From contig NZ_VCMV01000024.1 of NCBI RefSeq assembly GCF_008757455.1, positions 1 to 40,771 of the forward strand: a stretch of 40,771 bases of DNA, written 5' to 3'. Shown piece after piece: positions 1 to 9,159 of the stretch. The stretch is from Microvirga brassicacearum. GTDB lineage: Bacteria; Pseudomonadota; Alphaproteobacteria; Rhizobiales; Beijerinckiaceae. The translations under genes and the position numbers were made by a program. Under the pieces are notes generated by a model, which saw only the letters and a program-made list of their open reading frames with translations, had not been told where the DNA came from and ran no database searches. The first letter of the stretch is position 1; each line of letters begins with the position of its first letter.

Positions 1-616
1 GACGTGCGCTCGGGCGCCCGGGCCGCTCCAGCTGCTCGGGCTGTGGCGGACGCGCGGCCGGCCGCTCAGGTTCCGGCGGACGTGCGCTGGGCCGTTCGGG
101 CTGTAGCTGCTGCGTCGCAGGGCGTTCCGGTTGCGGTGGACGACGCTCCGGCCGCTCGGCACCTGGCGCAACACGCGGTGCCGCCGGTGCGGTGGTAGGC
201 GCCTGTGCGGGGGCGGCCGGCCTTTCGCGCTGCGGCTGCCGATCACGGGATCTCGGAGGAGCCTCCGGCGCTTCCGGCGCTCTCGGGGCTATGGGAGCGG
301 TCGCGGGGCCGCGCTCTGGGGCCCCTCTCGGCACCGCATCGCGCCCGGGTCGCTGGCCTTCCGGCGGCCGCTGGCGTTCCTGACCCTCGGCCGCAGGGCG
401 ACGCTCGGGGCCCTGGCGGCCTAGACCGTCGCGGCGACGGCGCTGGCCATCGGCCCCGGGCTCGTCGTCAGCCCCGGGCGGGACAATGCCGGGAGGCGCC
501 TGAGCCAGCGTAATCGACGGCGTGGGCACCTGCGGGGATTGTTGCGCCGTCACGTACGGTGCGAAAAGAATTAACGGAAGCGCGGTGGATGCGAAAAGCA
601 GATATGATGTTTTCAT
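1..616 (-). CDS. Exported Pro/Arg/Glu-rich protein, N-terminal part only (runs off left edge)
   Basis: An uninterrupted frame of 205 codons starts at an ATG at 616 on the minus strand and continues past base 1. I read every codon and found no stop. Residues 1-25 form a typical Sec signal peptide (MKTSYLLFASTAL start, hydrophobic core, VTA cleavage before QQ). What follows is low-complexity, disordered sequence dominated by Pro, Arg, Glu, Gln and Ala, with loosely repeated RPEPERPxxRPPQPE-like units. In Hyphomicrobiales such a lead often precedes a C-terminal OmpA-like or DUF1236 domain; that is inference, because the C-terminus lies outside the window. It is divergent from recO, and the 176 bases between them presumably hold both promoters. 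The skewed composition makes other frames look open as well, but only this one has a signal peptide. Confidence 0.7.
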   Translation of the reverse strand, partial: MKTSYLLFASTALPLILFAPYVTAQQSPQVPTPSITLAQAPPGIVPPGADDEPGADGQRRRRDGLGRQGPERRPAAEGQERQRPPEGQRPGRDAVPRGAPERGPATAPIAPRAPEAPEAPPRSRDRQPQRERPAAPAQAPTTAPAAPRVAPGAERPERRPPQPERPATQQLQPERPSARPPEPERPAARPPQPEQLERPGRPSAR

Positions 617-792
617 CTGTCCAATGTGACGTGGTGAATATGAACACCGACAATCCGGACTGCGTGGTTTGGTTCCGGCGACCAAGGCCGTGTTTTGCCG
701 AAACGTGAGACGATCGCCACAACATCCTGATAACACGGGAACACCCGCGGTGGTTCGGCGGCGCGCCGAGCAATTTGGAATTTTGAAAAGCG

Positions 793-1536
793 ATGCAATG
801 GAGCGATGAGGGCGTCGTGCTCGGCGTCCGCAAGTACGGCGAATCGAGCGTCATCCTAGAATTGATGACGCGTGAGCACGGCCGTCACCTCGGGCTCGTT
901 CAGGGCGGGCGCTCCCGCGCGCGCCAGCCGGTGCTGCAGCCGGGCAACCTCGTTCAGGCCACGTGGCGCGCCCGCCTCGACGAGCATCTCGGCACCTACC
1001 AGATTGAAGGCTTGAAGCTTCGCGCCTCCGAATTCATGGCCTCGCCCCTCGCGCTCTATGGGCTTGCCACCCTGTCGCATCTGCTGCGCTATCTGCCCGA
1101 GCGCGATCCGCATGCCGCGCTTTACGAGACGCTGACCACTCTCGTGGACAATCTCACCGATCCGGATCTCGCGCCGCCGCTCTTTGTGCTGTTCGAACTG
1201 TCGATCCTCGCCGAATTCGGCTTCGGCCTCGACCTTTCGTCCTGCGCCGCCACCGGCACGCAGGAGAATCTCGCCTATGTGTCGCCGAAAAGCGGACGCG
1301 CCGTGAGCGCGCTTGCGGGTGAACCCTACAAGGATCGGCTGTTTCGGCTGCCGTCGTTCCTCATCGGCCAGAGCCGCGCCAACCGGCCGCGGGCGGACGA
1401 GATCCGCGACGCGTTTGCGCTCACGGATTTCTTTCTCCACCAGCATGTATTCGAACCGCGCGGGCAATCGGCCCCGGCCGAGCGCGCGCGTTTCATTGCG
1501 TTGGCGACGCCCGACGACGATGGAGCGCGTCGCTGA
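793..1536 (+). CDS. recO: DNA repair protein RecO
   Basis: The 247-residue product is normal length for RecO, the RecFOR mediator that loads RecA on SSB-coated single-stranded DNA and anneals complementary strands. The N-terminal OB-fold is recognisable (start MQWSDEGVVLGVRKYGE, then the ELMTREHGRHLGLVQGGRS stretch), followed by the helical RecO C-terminal region with the LFVLFELSILAEFGFGLDL segment at about residues 134-152. As is usual in alphaproteobacteria, I see no clear CxxC zinc knuckle. The ATG at 793 begins directly at the conserved N-terminus. The stop lies only six bases from the stop of the convergent RTX gene, with no hairpin between, so the two transcripts may run into each other. 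In many rhizobia recO precedes parC; here the RTX gene separates them. Confidence 0.93.
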   Translation: MQWSDEGVVLGVRKYGESSVILELMTREHGRHLGLVQGGRSRARQPVLQPGNLVQATWRARLDEHLGTYQIEGLKLRASEFMASPLALYGLATLSHLLRYLPERDPHAALYETLTTLVDNLTDPDLAPPLFVLFELSILAEFGFGLDLSSCAATGTQENLAYVSPKSGRAVSALAGEPYKDRLFRLPSFLIGQSRANRPRADEIRDAFALTDFFLHQHVFEPRGQSAPAERARFIALATPDDDGARR

Positions 1537-1542
1537 CGGGGA

Positions 1543-4500
1543 TCAGATCACGTAGAAATCCGCGTCGGTCATCTTGAGGTTTTTCTTGAGAACGGCGATC
1601 TCGACCGCCTTCCTGCCGCCCGTGCCGTCGCCGTCATAAGAGAGCACGCCGTTCTTTTTGTTGTAGATGATGCGGTCATCGGCATCGTGGGCGCTCGTCC
1701 CCGACCAGAACATTTTTTTCGACATTTTCGTCGGTTTCGAAGCGGAGCCTTTGCCGACCTTGAAATAGGTATTCTCAAGCCAGATCGTGTCGTCCCTGAC
1801 CGAGAAATCCGTGATCTTGTCGAGGTTTGATGTCTTGTTGGCTCTCGTGTCGAACACAAAAATATCCCGGCCGTTGCCGCCAGTCAGGATGTCTTTTCCG
1901 GACGAACCGTAGAGCCGGTCATTGCCGAAATCGCCCAGCAGGGCATCGTTGCCGCTCAGGCCCCTGAGCGTATCAGTGCCGTCGCCGCCGGCGATGCGGT
2001 TCGCCGCCGCATTGCCGTTCAGCGTGTTCGCGGAGGCATTGCCGGTGAGGCTGAGTGGGGCTGCACCTGCCGCCATCACGATCTCGATCTCCGCGTCGGA
2101 TGCGAGCGCGAAGCTCACGCTGGTCGTGACCGTATCGAAGCCGCCGCCGACCGTCTCGCGCACGACGTCCCGCAGGTCGTTGACCACGTAGCTGTCGTTC
2201 CCGCCATTACCGATCAGGATGTTGGCGCCCGCATCGCCCACGAGCGAGTCATTGCCCGCGCCGCCGCTGATCGTGTCCGGAAGGGCCGTGTTCCGCGTCA
2301 TCTGGCCGGATGTGAGATTGATCTCGTAGGGTACAGTCCAGGTCAGGGCGCCATCGTGGACCGAGACCGTCGCCGCCTTGAGGCCGGTGGAATCATAGAC
2401 GTGGCTGAAGCTCGCCCGACCTGCCACCGGCTGGACCGCGCTGATGCTCCCATCGCCCCAGGCGACGGTGACGGCCGACGACGCGGCGTCGACCGCAAGG
2501 GAAAGCTTGAGGAACCGCTGCTCCGCGACCGCTTGCGCGTTCTGCATCAGCTCGGCGTCAGCCAGAAAAATATCGCCGCCCCGGTTTGTGTCGCCCGCGA
2601 CGAGATTGGACGCTGACGTGTCGATGACGAGATACCGGCCGTCGGAACTGAAGGCATTGAGGTTCGCCTCACCGGTCGCCTGCTCGAGGCCTTCCGCCGG
2701 GATGTTCGTTTCCGAGAGCCGGATGATTTCCCCGGTCACCAGATCCTTGCGGAAAATATCGGTCCCGCCATTGGTGTCGCCTGCAACGAAGTTGGAGGCA
2801 AAGCTCTCGAAGATCACATAGCGTCCGTCGTTGCTGAATTTGGCGTTCGAACTGGCCCAGTTTCCTTGCGTGTGAGCGGCATCGGCCGCGGTCGAGACAC
2901 GGATAATCTCTCCAGTGTCGAGATCTTTGACGAAAATATCGGGGACATTGTTGGTGTCTCCCGTCACCAGATTGGACGCCTTGCTTTCGAAGACCACGTA
3001 ACGGCCGTCGGCGCTGATCCTGGCATTGTGGCTGTCGGCATTGCCTTGGGTATGCGCGGCGTCGCCGGCGGTGGATACGCGCACGATGTCGCCGGTCAGG
3101 ACGTTCTTCCGAAAGATATCGGTCGTTGCGTTGGTGTCGTTCAAGACGAGCGTGCTCGAACTGCTTTCGAATACCACGTAGGTGCCGAAGGCACTCACAT
3201 GCGGCTTGATACTGGCCAGGTTGCCTTGCGTCGCGTCGCTGGCTTGCGAGACGAGTCTCACCTGACCGGTCGTCAGGTCGCGCCAGAAAACGTCCGCGAC
3301 CCCATTCGCGTCGCCCGCGACGATGTCGGTGGCGCGGCTGGAAAACACCGCGTATTTCCCGTCGAAGGTCATCTCGCCGCCGGAGCTGTCGCCATTGCCC
3401 GGTGCGGTTCCGTTGGCGGCGGCCGAGACGAGAACGAGATCCCCCGTCGACAGGTCCTTGCGGAAGATATCGCTGAATCCAAGGGCGTCGCCCGCCACGA
3501 GATTGGTAGCGGCGCTCTGAAACAGCACGTATTGGCCGTTGGCGCTGATTTTTGCCGACGTGCTCATCCTGTCAGCCTGGGTATGCGCCGCGTTACCGGC
3601 GGTGGATACGAGGATGACTTCTCCGGTGACGAGGTCCTTGCGGAAAATGTCCTTGGTGTTGTTTACGTCGGGTGAAGCCAGATTGAATGAGAAGCTTTCA
3701 AAAACGGCGTAACGTCCATCCGCATTGATGTCGGCGTTGAGGCTTTGTCCGCCGCCCGGCTGCAAGCCCCGCGACACCAGCGTGATCTCGCCGGTCGTCA
3801 GATCGTTCAGGAAAATGTCTTCGCCGGCAGCCGTTCCGCTGACGAGATTGGAGGCAGCGCTGTGGAATATGGCAAACCGGCCATCGGCGCTGAGACTTCC
3901 GGCAAAACTTTCTCTGTTCGCCTCCACGTGCCCCTGGGCGGGCGCGGTGCTGGTGAGGCGCATGAGATCACCGGTCAGCAAATCCTTGTGGAACACGTCG
4001 GTGACGCCGTTGGTGTCGCCTTCGACCAGATCGGTGGCCGCGCTGGAAAATGTCACATAGCGTCCGTCCGCGCTGATCTGCGCGAAGTCGCTGGCACCAG
4101 TGCCTTGCGTGTGCGCGGCGTCCCCGGCCGTGGAGACGAGGACGATCTCACCCGTTGCGAGATCCTTGCGGAACACGTCCGCGACGCCATTGGTATCGCC
4201 GGCGACCAGATTGCTGTCCCGGCTCGTGAACACGACGTAGCGACCATCGAGGCTGATCTGCGCGTTCGAGCTGGATTGATTGAGTTGTGTGTGGGTTCCA
4301 TCCGCGGCAGCAGAGACGAGAACGATTTCGCCCGTCTGTACGTCCTTGCGGAAGATGTCGGTTGTAGCGTTGACGTCGCCCGCCACGAGATTGTCGGCGG
4401 CGCTTTCGAAAACGACGAAGCGGCCATCCGCGCTCATTCGCGCGACCGCGCTCGACCCGTTGGCCTGCGTATGAGCTTGGTCTGCGGAGACGAGAACGAT

Positions 4501-5073
4501 CTCACCCGTCGCAAGGTTCTTGCGGAAGATGTCGGCGAAGCCCGTCACGTCTCCCGGGACGAGATTGGTGGCCGCGCTGGAGAACAGCACGTAGTTCCCA
4601 TCCGCGCTGATCTGCGGGTCGTTGCTCGCCTTGTTGGCGGCCGCAGGCGCGGCGTCGCCGGTTGCGGAAACCAGCTCGATCGTTCCGGTCATCATGTCCT
4701 TGCGGAAGACATGCTGGGTGCCGTCGCTTACACCTGCGACAAGATTTGTCGCCGCGCTCGTGAAAACGACATAGCGACCGTCCTGGCTGACGGCCGCGGT
4801 AAAACTCTGGGCATTCGCCGGCGCATGCGCCGTATCGCCGGACACCAGCGTGACTTCACCGGAGATCAGATCCTTGCGGAAAATTTGGCGTAAGCCGCCG
4901 CTCCCGAGGTTGGGGGCTGTGCTGGTGAAAACTACAAATCGACCATCGAGGCTAAGGCAGGCATCATTGGATTGGCCGTCAGCCTCACCTCCCGCCGTCG
5001 TGAGTGATATGCGCTTGATCACATCGGCGCTGGTAGGGCGGGTGACCGATTCGAGAGTGAGCGTGAGCGACAT
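1543..5073 (-). CDS. Giant RTX protein with 14 TolB/WD40-like propeller repeats, a PKD-like domain and Ca-binding repeats
   Basis: The product has 1176 residues from the ATG at 5073, which has a GGAGAGG ribosome-binding site nine bases upstream. An in-frame start at 5103 would put that site inside the gene, so I reject it. Residues about 28-840 hold 14 repeats of 55-62 residues built on a motif like SADGRYVVFESxAxNLVAG, then DIFRKDLxTGEIxLVS; these resemble TolB/PD40 propeller blades. About 848-930 resembles a PKD domain (VAWGDGS, then FSHVYDSTG). About 931-1070 carries RTX nonapeptides (GGAGNDSLVG, LSGNDALLGDFGNDRLYG, LTGGNGRDIFVF). The last 100 residues resemble a type I secretion tail. There is no N-terminal signal peptide, which fits type I secretion, but no ABC exporter or adaptor gene is in the window. 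Function unknown; a secreted or surface scaffold or binding protein is the inference. Confidence 0.85.
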   Translation of the reverse strand: MSLTLTLESVTRPTSADVIKRISLTTAGGEADGQSNDACLSLDGRFVVFTSTAPNLGSGGLRQIFRKDLISGEVTLVSGDTAHAPANAQSFTAAVSQDGRYVVFTSAATNLVAGVSDGTQHVFRKDMMTGTIELVSATGDAAPAAANKASNDPQISADGNYVLFSSAATNLVPGDVTGFADIFRKNLATGEIVLVSADQAHTQANGSSAVARMSADGRFVVFESAADNLVAGDVNATTDIFRKDVQTGEIVLVSAAADGTHTQLNQSSSNAQISLDGRYVVFTSRDSNLVAGDTNGVADVFRKDLATGEIVLVSTAGDAAHTQGTGASDFAQISADGRYVTFSSAATDLVEGDTNGVTDVFHKDLLTGDLMRLTSTAPAQGHVEANRESFAGSLSADGRFAIFHSAASNLVSGTAAGEDIFLNDLTTGEITLVSRGLQPGGGQSLNADINADGRYAVFESFSFNLASPDVNNTKDIFRKDLVTGEVILVSTAGNAAHTQADRMSTSAKISANGQYVLFQSAATNLVAGDALGFSDIFRKDLSTGDLVLVSAAANGTAPGNGDSSGGEMTFDGKYAVFSSRATDIVAGDANGVADVFWRDLTTGQVRLVSQASDATQGNLASIKPHVSAFGTYVVFESSSSTLVLNDTNATTDIFRKNVLTGDIVRVSTAGDAAHTQGNADSHNARISADGRYVVFESKASNLVTGDTNNVPDIFVKDLDTGEIIRVSTAADAAHTQGNWASSNAKFSNDGRYVIFESFASNFVAGDTNGGTDIFRKDLVTGEIIRLSETNIPAEGLEQATGEANLNAFSSDGRYLVIDTSASNLVAGDTNRGGDIFLADAELMQNAQAVAEQRFLKLSLAVDAASSAVTVAWGDGSISAVQPVAGRASFSHVYDSTGLKAATVSVHDGALTWTVPYEINLTSGQMTRNTALPDTISGGAGNDSLVGDAGANILIGNGGNDSYVVNDLRDVVRETVGGGFDTVTTSVSFALASDAEIEIVMAAGAAPLSLTGNASANTLNGNAAANRIAGGDGTDTLRGLSGNDALLGDFGNDRLYGSSGKDILTGGNGRDIFVFDTRANKTSNLDKITDFSVRDDTIWLENTYFKVGKGSASKPTKMSKKMFWSGTSAHDADDRIIYNKKNGVLSYDGDGTGGRKAVEIAVLKKNLKMTDADFYVI

Positions 5074-5110
5074 GAACCGAAACCTCTCCGGAAAAGATGT
5101 CAAAGTACGA

Positions 5111-5145
5111 GCAACGTTATTGCGTTTTACCTAACGCAATGTTGC
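5111..5145. repeat. Imperfect inverted repeat in the RTX gene leader
   Basis: The left arm (5111-5126) and right arm (5133-5145) pair as GCAAC and ATTGCGTT blocks with one three-base bulge. It lies 38 to 72 bases upstream of the RTX start codon. It could be a repressor or activator site or an RNA hairpin in the leader; there is no poly-T tract, so a terminator is unlikely. Confidence 0.45.
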
Positions 5146-5330
5146 TGGCAGGACAACTCCTTGAGAGCGCGACATGGACGCCCTGGAGTGGATTCGGGCG
5201 AATTGTCCTGTTAGGGGTCCGATGGTTGCCGGGACGGGGCGTAGAGGCCGGCGTACCGGCGGGCATGTTTCTGATATGTTCCACCCGCCGCCTGATTCGG
5301 CGCTCGCAGTGAAATGAGAAGGTTTGGCAC

Positions 5331-7574
5331 ATGGGTAAGGTGGTCAGCCCGCCTTCAGGCGGAGAGATCGAGAGCGTCAATCTCAAGGATGCGCTCGAGG
5401 AGCGTTATCTCGCCTATGCGCTGTCGACGATCATGCACCGGGCGTTGCCGGATGCGCGGGACGGGCTGAAGCCGGTCCATCGCCGCATCCTGCATGCCAT
5501 GCGGCTGCTGCGGCTCGATCCGAAATCGGCGCCGAAGAAATGCGCCCGCGTGGTCGGCGACGTGATGGGCCAGTATCACCCGCACGGCGACCAATCGATC
5601 TATGACGCGCTGGTGCGCATGGCGCAGGATTTCGCCCAGCGCTATCCGCTGGTCGAGGGGCAGGGCAATTTCGGCAATATCGACGGCGATAACGCGGCGG
5701 CCATGCGCTACACCGAGGCGCGGCTGACCGAGGTCGCGCGGCTGCTGCTTGAAGGCATCGACGAGGACGCGGTCGATTTCCGCGAGACCTACGACCAGAC
5801 CAACGAGGAGCCGGTGGTCCTGCCGGCGGCCTTCCCGAACCTGCTCGCCAATGGCTCGCAGGGCATCGCGGTCGGCATGGCGACGTCGATCCCGCCGCAC
5901 AACGCCTATGAGCTTTGCGACGCGGCATTGCATCTGATCAAGGAGCCCGGCGCGACCTCGGACGATCTTGCCCAATTCGTGCCCGGACCGGACCTGCCGA
6001 CCGGCGGCATCATCGTCGAGACGCCGTCCTCCATTGCCGAGACCTACCGCACCGGGCGCGGCTCGTTTCGGGTGCGGGCGCGCTGGGAAAAGGAGGATAC
6101 GGGGCGGGGGACGTGGAACATCGTCATCACCGAAATCCCCTATTCGGTGCCGAAATCGCGGCTGATCGAGAAGATCGCAGAACTGCTGCAGGACAAGAAG
6201 CTGCCGCTTCTTGCCGATGTGCGGGATGAATCCGCGGAGGATATCCGCGTGGTTCTGGAGCCGCGCTCGCGCACCGTCGACCCAATCATCCTGATGGAAT
6301 CCCTGTTCCGGCTCACCGAGCTGGAGAGCCGGATCCCGATGAACGTGAACGTGCTCGCGGGCGGCAAGGTGCCGAAGGTGCTGAGCCTCGCCGAATGCCT
6401 GCGCGAATGGCTCGACCATCGCCGCGAAGTGCTGGTGCGCCGCTCGACATTTCGGTTGGCCGCCATCGACAAGCGGCTGGAGATTTTGGGCGGCTTGCTG
6501 ATCGTCTACCTCGATCTCGACCGGGTGATCAAAATCATCCGCGAGGAGGACGAGCCGAAGGCCGAGCTGATGCGCTTCTTCAAGCTCACCGACATGCAGG
6601 CCAATGCCATCCTCGACACGCGCCTGCGGTCCTTGCGCAAGCTCGAGGAAATGGAGCTCAAAAGCGAGCAGAAGAGCCTGCAGGATGAGAAGGCGTCGGT
6701 CGAGGATCTGCTCGGTTCCGACAAGCTGCAATGGAAGACGGTCGCGTGGGAAATCAAGGAGGTCCGCAAGGCCTTCGGTCCCGACACCGCCATCGGCAAA
6801 CGCCGCACCACCTTTGCGGAGATGCCCGACACCTCGGACATCGATTTTGCCGAGGCCATGGTGGAGCGCGAACCGGTCACCGTCATCGTGTCCGAAAAAG
6901 GCTGGATCCGCGCCCTCAAAGGTCATCTGGCGGATCTCTCGACCGTGCAGTTCAAGGGCGACGACAGCCTGAAGACCTCCTTCTTCACCGAAACCACCGC
7001 CAAGATCGTGGTGGTGGCGAATAACGGCCGATTCTACACCGTGGAGGCGTCGAAGCTCCCCGGCGGGCGCGGCTTCGGCGACCCGATCCGGCTCATGGTC
7101 GATCTGGAGGAAGGCGCCGATTTCATCGCGGTCTTCCCCTACAAGGCCGGCGCCAAACTGCTGGTGGCCGGCACCGATGGCCGTGGCTTCATCGTCCCGA
7201 CCGACGACGTGACGGCCAATACCCGCAAGGGCAAGCAGATCCTCAATGTCGATCCTGGCGCGAAGGCCGTCATCTGCGCCGAGGCCGAGGGCGACCATGT
7301 GGCGGTGGTGGGCCAGAACCGCAAGCTCATCGTCTTCCCGCTGATCCAGGTGCCGGAAATGACCCGCGGCAAGGGCGTGCGGCTGCAGCGCTACAAGGAG
7401 GGCGGCATCTCCGACGCCAAGGTCTTCCGGCTCGCCGAGGGCCTGACCTGGAAGGACACGGCCGGCCGCACCTGGACGGTCGGTAAGGACGACCTGCGCG
7501 ACTGGATCGGCAACCGGGCGGAAGCTGGACGCCTGCCGCCGAAGGGCTTCCCGAAGAGCAACAGGTTTGAGTGA
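5331..7574 (+). CDS. parC: DNA topoisomerase IV subunit A
   Basis: The 747-residue product is the breakage-reunion subunit that decatenates daughter chromosomes together with ParE. The catalytic tyrosine is Tyr127 in [12 protein letters not shown], and the N-terminal [16 protein letters not shown] segment is canonical. The C-terminal region (from about residue 500) forms the degenerate six-bladed pinwheel seen in ParC, without the gyrase GyrA-box motif, which supports ParC over GyrA. In the quinolone-determining loop [12 protein letters not shown], Gln88 stands where E. coli ParC has Ser80, and Asp92 where it has Glu84. The ATG at 5331 follows a GAGAAGG site. The gene is convergent with bpt, with a palindromic repeat between them. 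Confidence 0.95.
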   Translation: MGKVVSPPSGGEIESVNLKDALEERYLAYALSTIMHRALPDARDGLKPVHRRILHAMRLLRLDPKSAPKKCARVVGDVMGQYHPHGDQSIYDALVRMAQDFAQRYPLVEGQGNFGNIDGDNAAAMRYTEARLTEVARLLLEGIDEDAVDFRETYDQTNEEPVVLPAAFPNLLANGSQGIAVGMATSIPPHNAYELCDAALHLIKEPGATSDDLAQFVPGPDLPTGGIIVETPSSIAETYRTGRGSFRVRARWEKEDTGRGTWNIVITEIPYSVPKSRLIEKIAELLQDKKLPLLADVRDESAEDIRVVLEPRSRTVDPIILMESLFRLTELESRIPMNVNVLAGGKVPKVLSLAECLREWLDHRREVLVRRSTFRLAAIDKRLEILGGLLIVYLDLDRVIKIIREEDEPKAELMRFFKLTDMQANAILDTRLRSLRKLEEMELKSEQKSLQDEKASVEDLLGSDKLQWKTVAWEIKEVRKAFGPDTAIGKRRTTFAEMPDTSDIDFAEAMVEREPVTVIVSEKGWIRALKGHLADLSTVQFKGDDSLKTSFFTETTAKIVVVANNGRFYTVEASKLPGGRGFGDPIRLMVDLEEGADFIAVFPYKAGAKLLVAGTDGRGFIVPTDDVTANTRKGKQILNVDPGAKAVICAEAEGDHVAVVGQNRKLIVFPLIQVPEMTRGKGVRLQRYKEGGISDAKVFRLAEGLTWKDTAGRTWTVGKDDLRDWIGNRAEAGRLPPKGFPKSNRFE

Positions 7575-7626
7575 GGCGCGTGCGGCAAGGGGATCGCCAG
7601 GTGAATATCGGCTTCCATGCTGCTCG

Positions 7627-7713
7627 TCATGGCCGGGGTTTGACCCGGCCACCCACGTCTTTTGCGACGGCCCAACCAAGGCGTGGGTACCCGGGACAAG
7701 CCCGGGCATGACG
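7627..7713. repeat. Intergenic palindromic repeat between parC and bpt
   Basis: The outer arms (GTCATGGCCGGG at 7627, CCCGGGCATGAC near 7711) pair with one mismatch, and inner arms ACCCACG (7651-7657) and CGTGGGT (7682-7688) pair perfectly. Each half also folds into a small GC-rich hairpin. This design recurs in rhizobial genomes as a dispersed intergenic element. Between two convergent genes it may also end transcription on both strands. Confidence 0.6.
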
Positions 7714-7738
7714 GCGGAGGGCGAACCGTCGATGAGCG

Positions 7739-8485
7739 CTAATCCACCCGCGCCCAGCCTGATGCCAGCAGGCGTTCCTGCGGGGTGAAGCGCGCCTTGT
7801 AGGCCATCTTCTTCGAGCCATCGACCCAATAGCCGAGATAGAGGTAGGGCAGGCCCATCGCCTTCGCGCGGCGGATATGGTCGAGGATGATGAAGGTGCC
7901 GAGGCTGCGATCCTGCAGGGCCGGATCGTAGAACGAATAGACCATCGAGAGGCCGTCGCTCATCTCGTCGGTCAGGCACACGGCGATGAGGTCGCCTTCG
8001 CCCCGGCCGGTGATGCCGCTGTCGATGCCGCGACGGCGATATTCGATGAGCCGCGTGTCCACGTGGCTGTCCTCGATCATCATGGCGTAGTCGAGCACGC
8101 TCATATCCGCCATGCCGCCATCGGAATGGCGGGTGTCGAGATAGCGGCGGAAAAGCGAATATTGCTCGGAGGAGGGCCGGTTCGGCAGAATTTCGCCGAT
8201 GAGGTCGCGGTTGGCCTTGATGATGCGCCGCATGTTGGCCGAGGGCCTGAATTCATCGACCAGAACCCGCACGGACACGCAGGCATTGCACAGATCGCAG
8301 GCGGGTCGATAGGCGATGGTCTGCGACCGCCGGAAGCCGCCTTGCGTGAGGATCTCGTTCAACTCTCGACCGCGGCGCCCGATGATATGCGTGAACACCT
8401 TTCGCTCCTCCTTGCCCGGCAGATAGGGGCAGGGGGACGGCGAGGTGAGATAGAATTGCGGTGCGTCGCGCGGCTGACTCGTCAC
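7739..8485 (-). CDS. bpt: Aspartate/glutamate leucyltransferase (bacterial protein transferase)
   Basis: Bpt moves leucine from Leu-tRNA to N-terminal Asp or Glu of proteins, marking them for ClpS/ClpAP degradation in the N-degron pathway. The 248-residue product has the family hallmarks: [17 protein letters not shown] near the N-terminus, the cysteine-bearing stretch [16 protein letters not shown], and the C-terminal [17 protein letters not shown] block. I chose the GTG at 8485 because GAAGG lies at good spacing and because the family starts there. The longer open frame to 8581 would take its first residues from the palindromic repeat upstream. The gene is transcribed away from the RDD gene, with 183 repeat-bearing bases between. 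Confidence 0.92.
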   Translation of the reverse strand: MTSQPRDAPQFYLTSPSPCPYLPGKEERKVFTHIIGRRGRELNEILTQGGFRRSQTIAYRPACDLCNACVSVRVLVDEFRPSANMRRIIKANRDLIGEILPNRPSSEQYSLFRRYLDTRHSDGGMADMSVLDYAMMIEDSHVDTRLIEYRRRGIDSGITGRGEGDLIAVCLTDEMSDGLSMVYSFYDPALQDRSLGTFIILDHIRRAKAMGLPYLYLGYWVDGSKKMAYKARFTPQERLLASGWARVD

Positions 8486-8546
8486 GCTTTTGCCTTCGTG
8501 GAGAGAACCCTTGAGCGCAAGCTCAACGCCCAAGGATACCATTGGT

Positions 8547-8625
8547 GCCGGGCAGGTCCAGCAAAAGCTGGCCCGGAGCATGATGCCGAAAAGTGTGAAA
8601 CGGTTTTCGGGCCGACATCATGCTC
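8547..8625. repeat. Composite palindromic repeat upstream of bpt
   Basis: Two hairpins lie side by side. The first (8547-8575) has CCGGG/CCCGG outer arms and a CCAGC-AAAA-GCTGG inner stem. The second (8574-8625) has perfect 11-base arms GGAGCATGATG / CATCATGCTCC enclosing CCGAAAA / TTTTCGG. From memory the second matches a palindrome scattered through rhizobial genomes. It separates the RDD gene end from the bpt start. Confidence 0.7.
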
Positions 8626-8668
8626 CAGATGATCGTGATCGTGCGGCACGAAGCCGAAGGAGGGAATA

Positions 8669-9142
8669 CTATTCCGCGCGGATGACCATCAAGCCGGTGA
8701 GCAGATCGTGGCCGAAACGTCCATCGTCGCGGAAGATGCCGAGGAGGATGTCGCATGCCCACAGGATGAAGGTGGAAACGGCGACGTAAAACAGCAGCGC
8801 GTGAACAGCCGCCGCCAGCCCGGTCGCGCGTCCGCCGGCGGTCACGTCGACGACTTTCAAGCCGACAAACCGCATCCCGACGGTCGCCTGCGCCGATCCA
8901 CCGATGGTCACTGCGTTGTAGATGATGGCGGTGAGCGGAACGAGGGCGAACAGCAACCAGCCGAGGCCGAAGGTCAGCAGGCCGAGCATGAAGATGCCGA
9001 TGCACGCGATGCCGGACCAGATCATGATGACGATCAGATCGACGAGATACGCCCAGAACCGGCGGCTGACGACGCCGCGCGTCAGACGCGCATCGACCTG
9101 ATAGTTTCCATTTACAGTTTGCACGATAGGCCCGTTGGCCAT
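8669..9142 (-). CDS. RDD family membrane protein
   Basis: The 157-residue inner-membrane protein has the RDD fold. An arginine-aspartate signature (SRRFWAYLVDLIVI) opens the first membrane helix, a second helix pair follows at about residues 45-75, the GGSAQATVGMRFVGLKVVD connector comes next, and a last membrane segment leads to GRFGHDLLTG. The ATG at 9142 is preferred: GGAG sits six bases upstream, whereas TTG and ATG codons further up (9163, 9154) have no site. It follows the threonine ammonia-lyase stop by 17 bases and is probably the last gene of the hemB operon. The molecular function of RDD proteins is mostly unknown; transport roles have been shown for a few. Confidence 0.88.
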   Translation of the reverse strand: MANGPIVQTVNGNYQVDARLTRGVVSRRFWAYLVDLIVIMIWSGIACIGIFMLGLLTFGLGWLLFALVPLTAIIYNAVTIGGSAQATVGMRFVGLKVVDVTAGGRATGLAAAVHALLFYVAVSTFILWACDILLGIFRDDGRFGHDLLTGLMVIRAE

Positions 9143-9159
9143 GGTTTTCTCCATCACTC

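Noticed and set aside
2866..4893. Plus-strand frames opposite the RTX gene
   Set aside because: They mirror the internal repeats of the RTX gene and lack domains and start signals.
2600..5000. Regularly spaced DNA repeats resembling a CRISPR array
   Set aside because: The period (about 170-185 bases) and reading frame match the protein repeats; there are no short identical repeats with unique spacers.
5355..7979. A minus-strand open frame of 874 codons opposite parC
   Set aside because: It is a shadow of parC caused by high G+C third positions; the composition is Arg/His/Asp-rich and no domain or ribosome site is seen.
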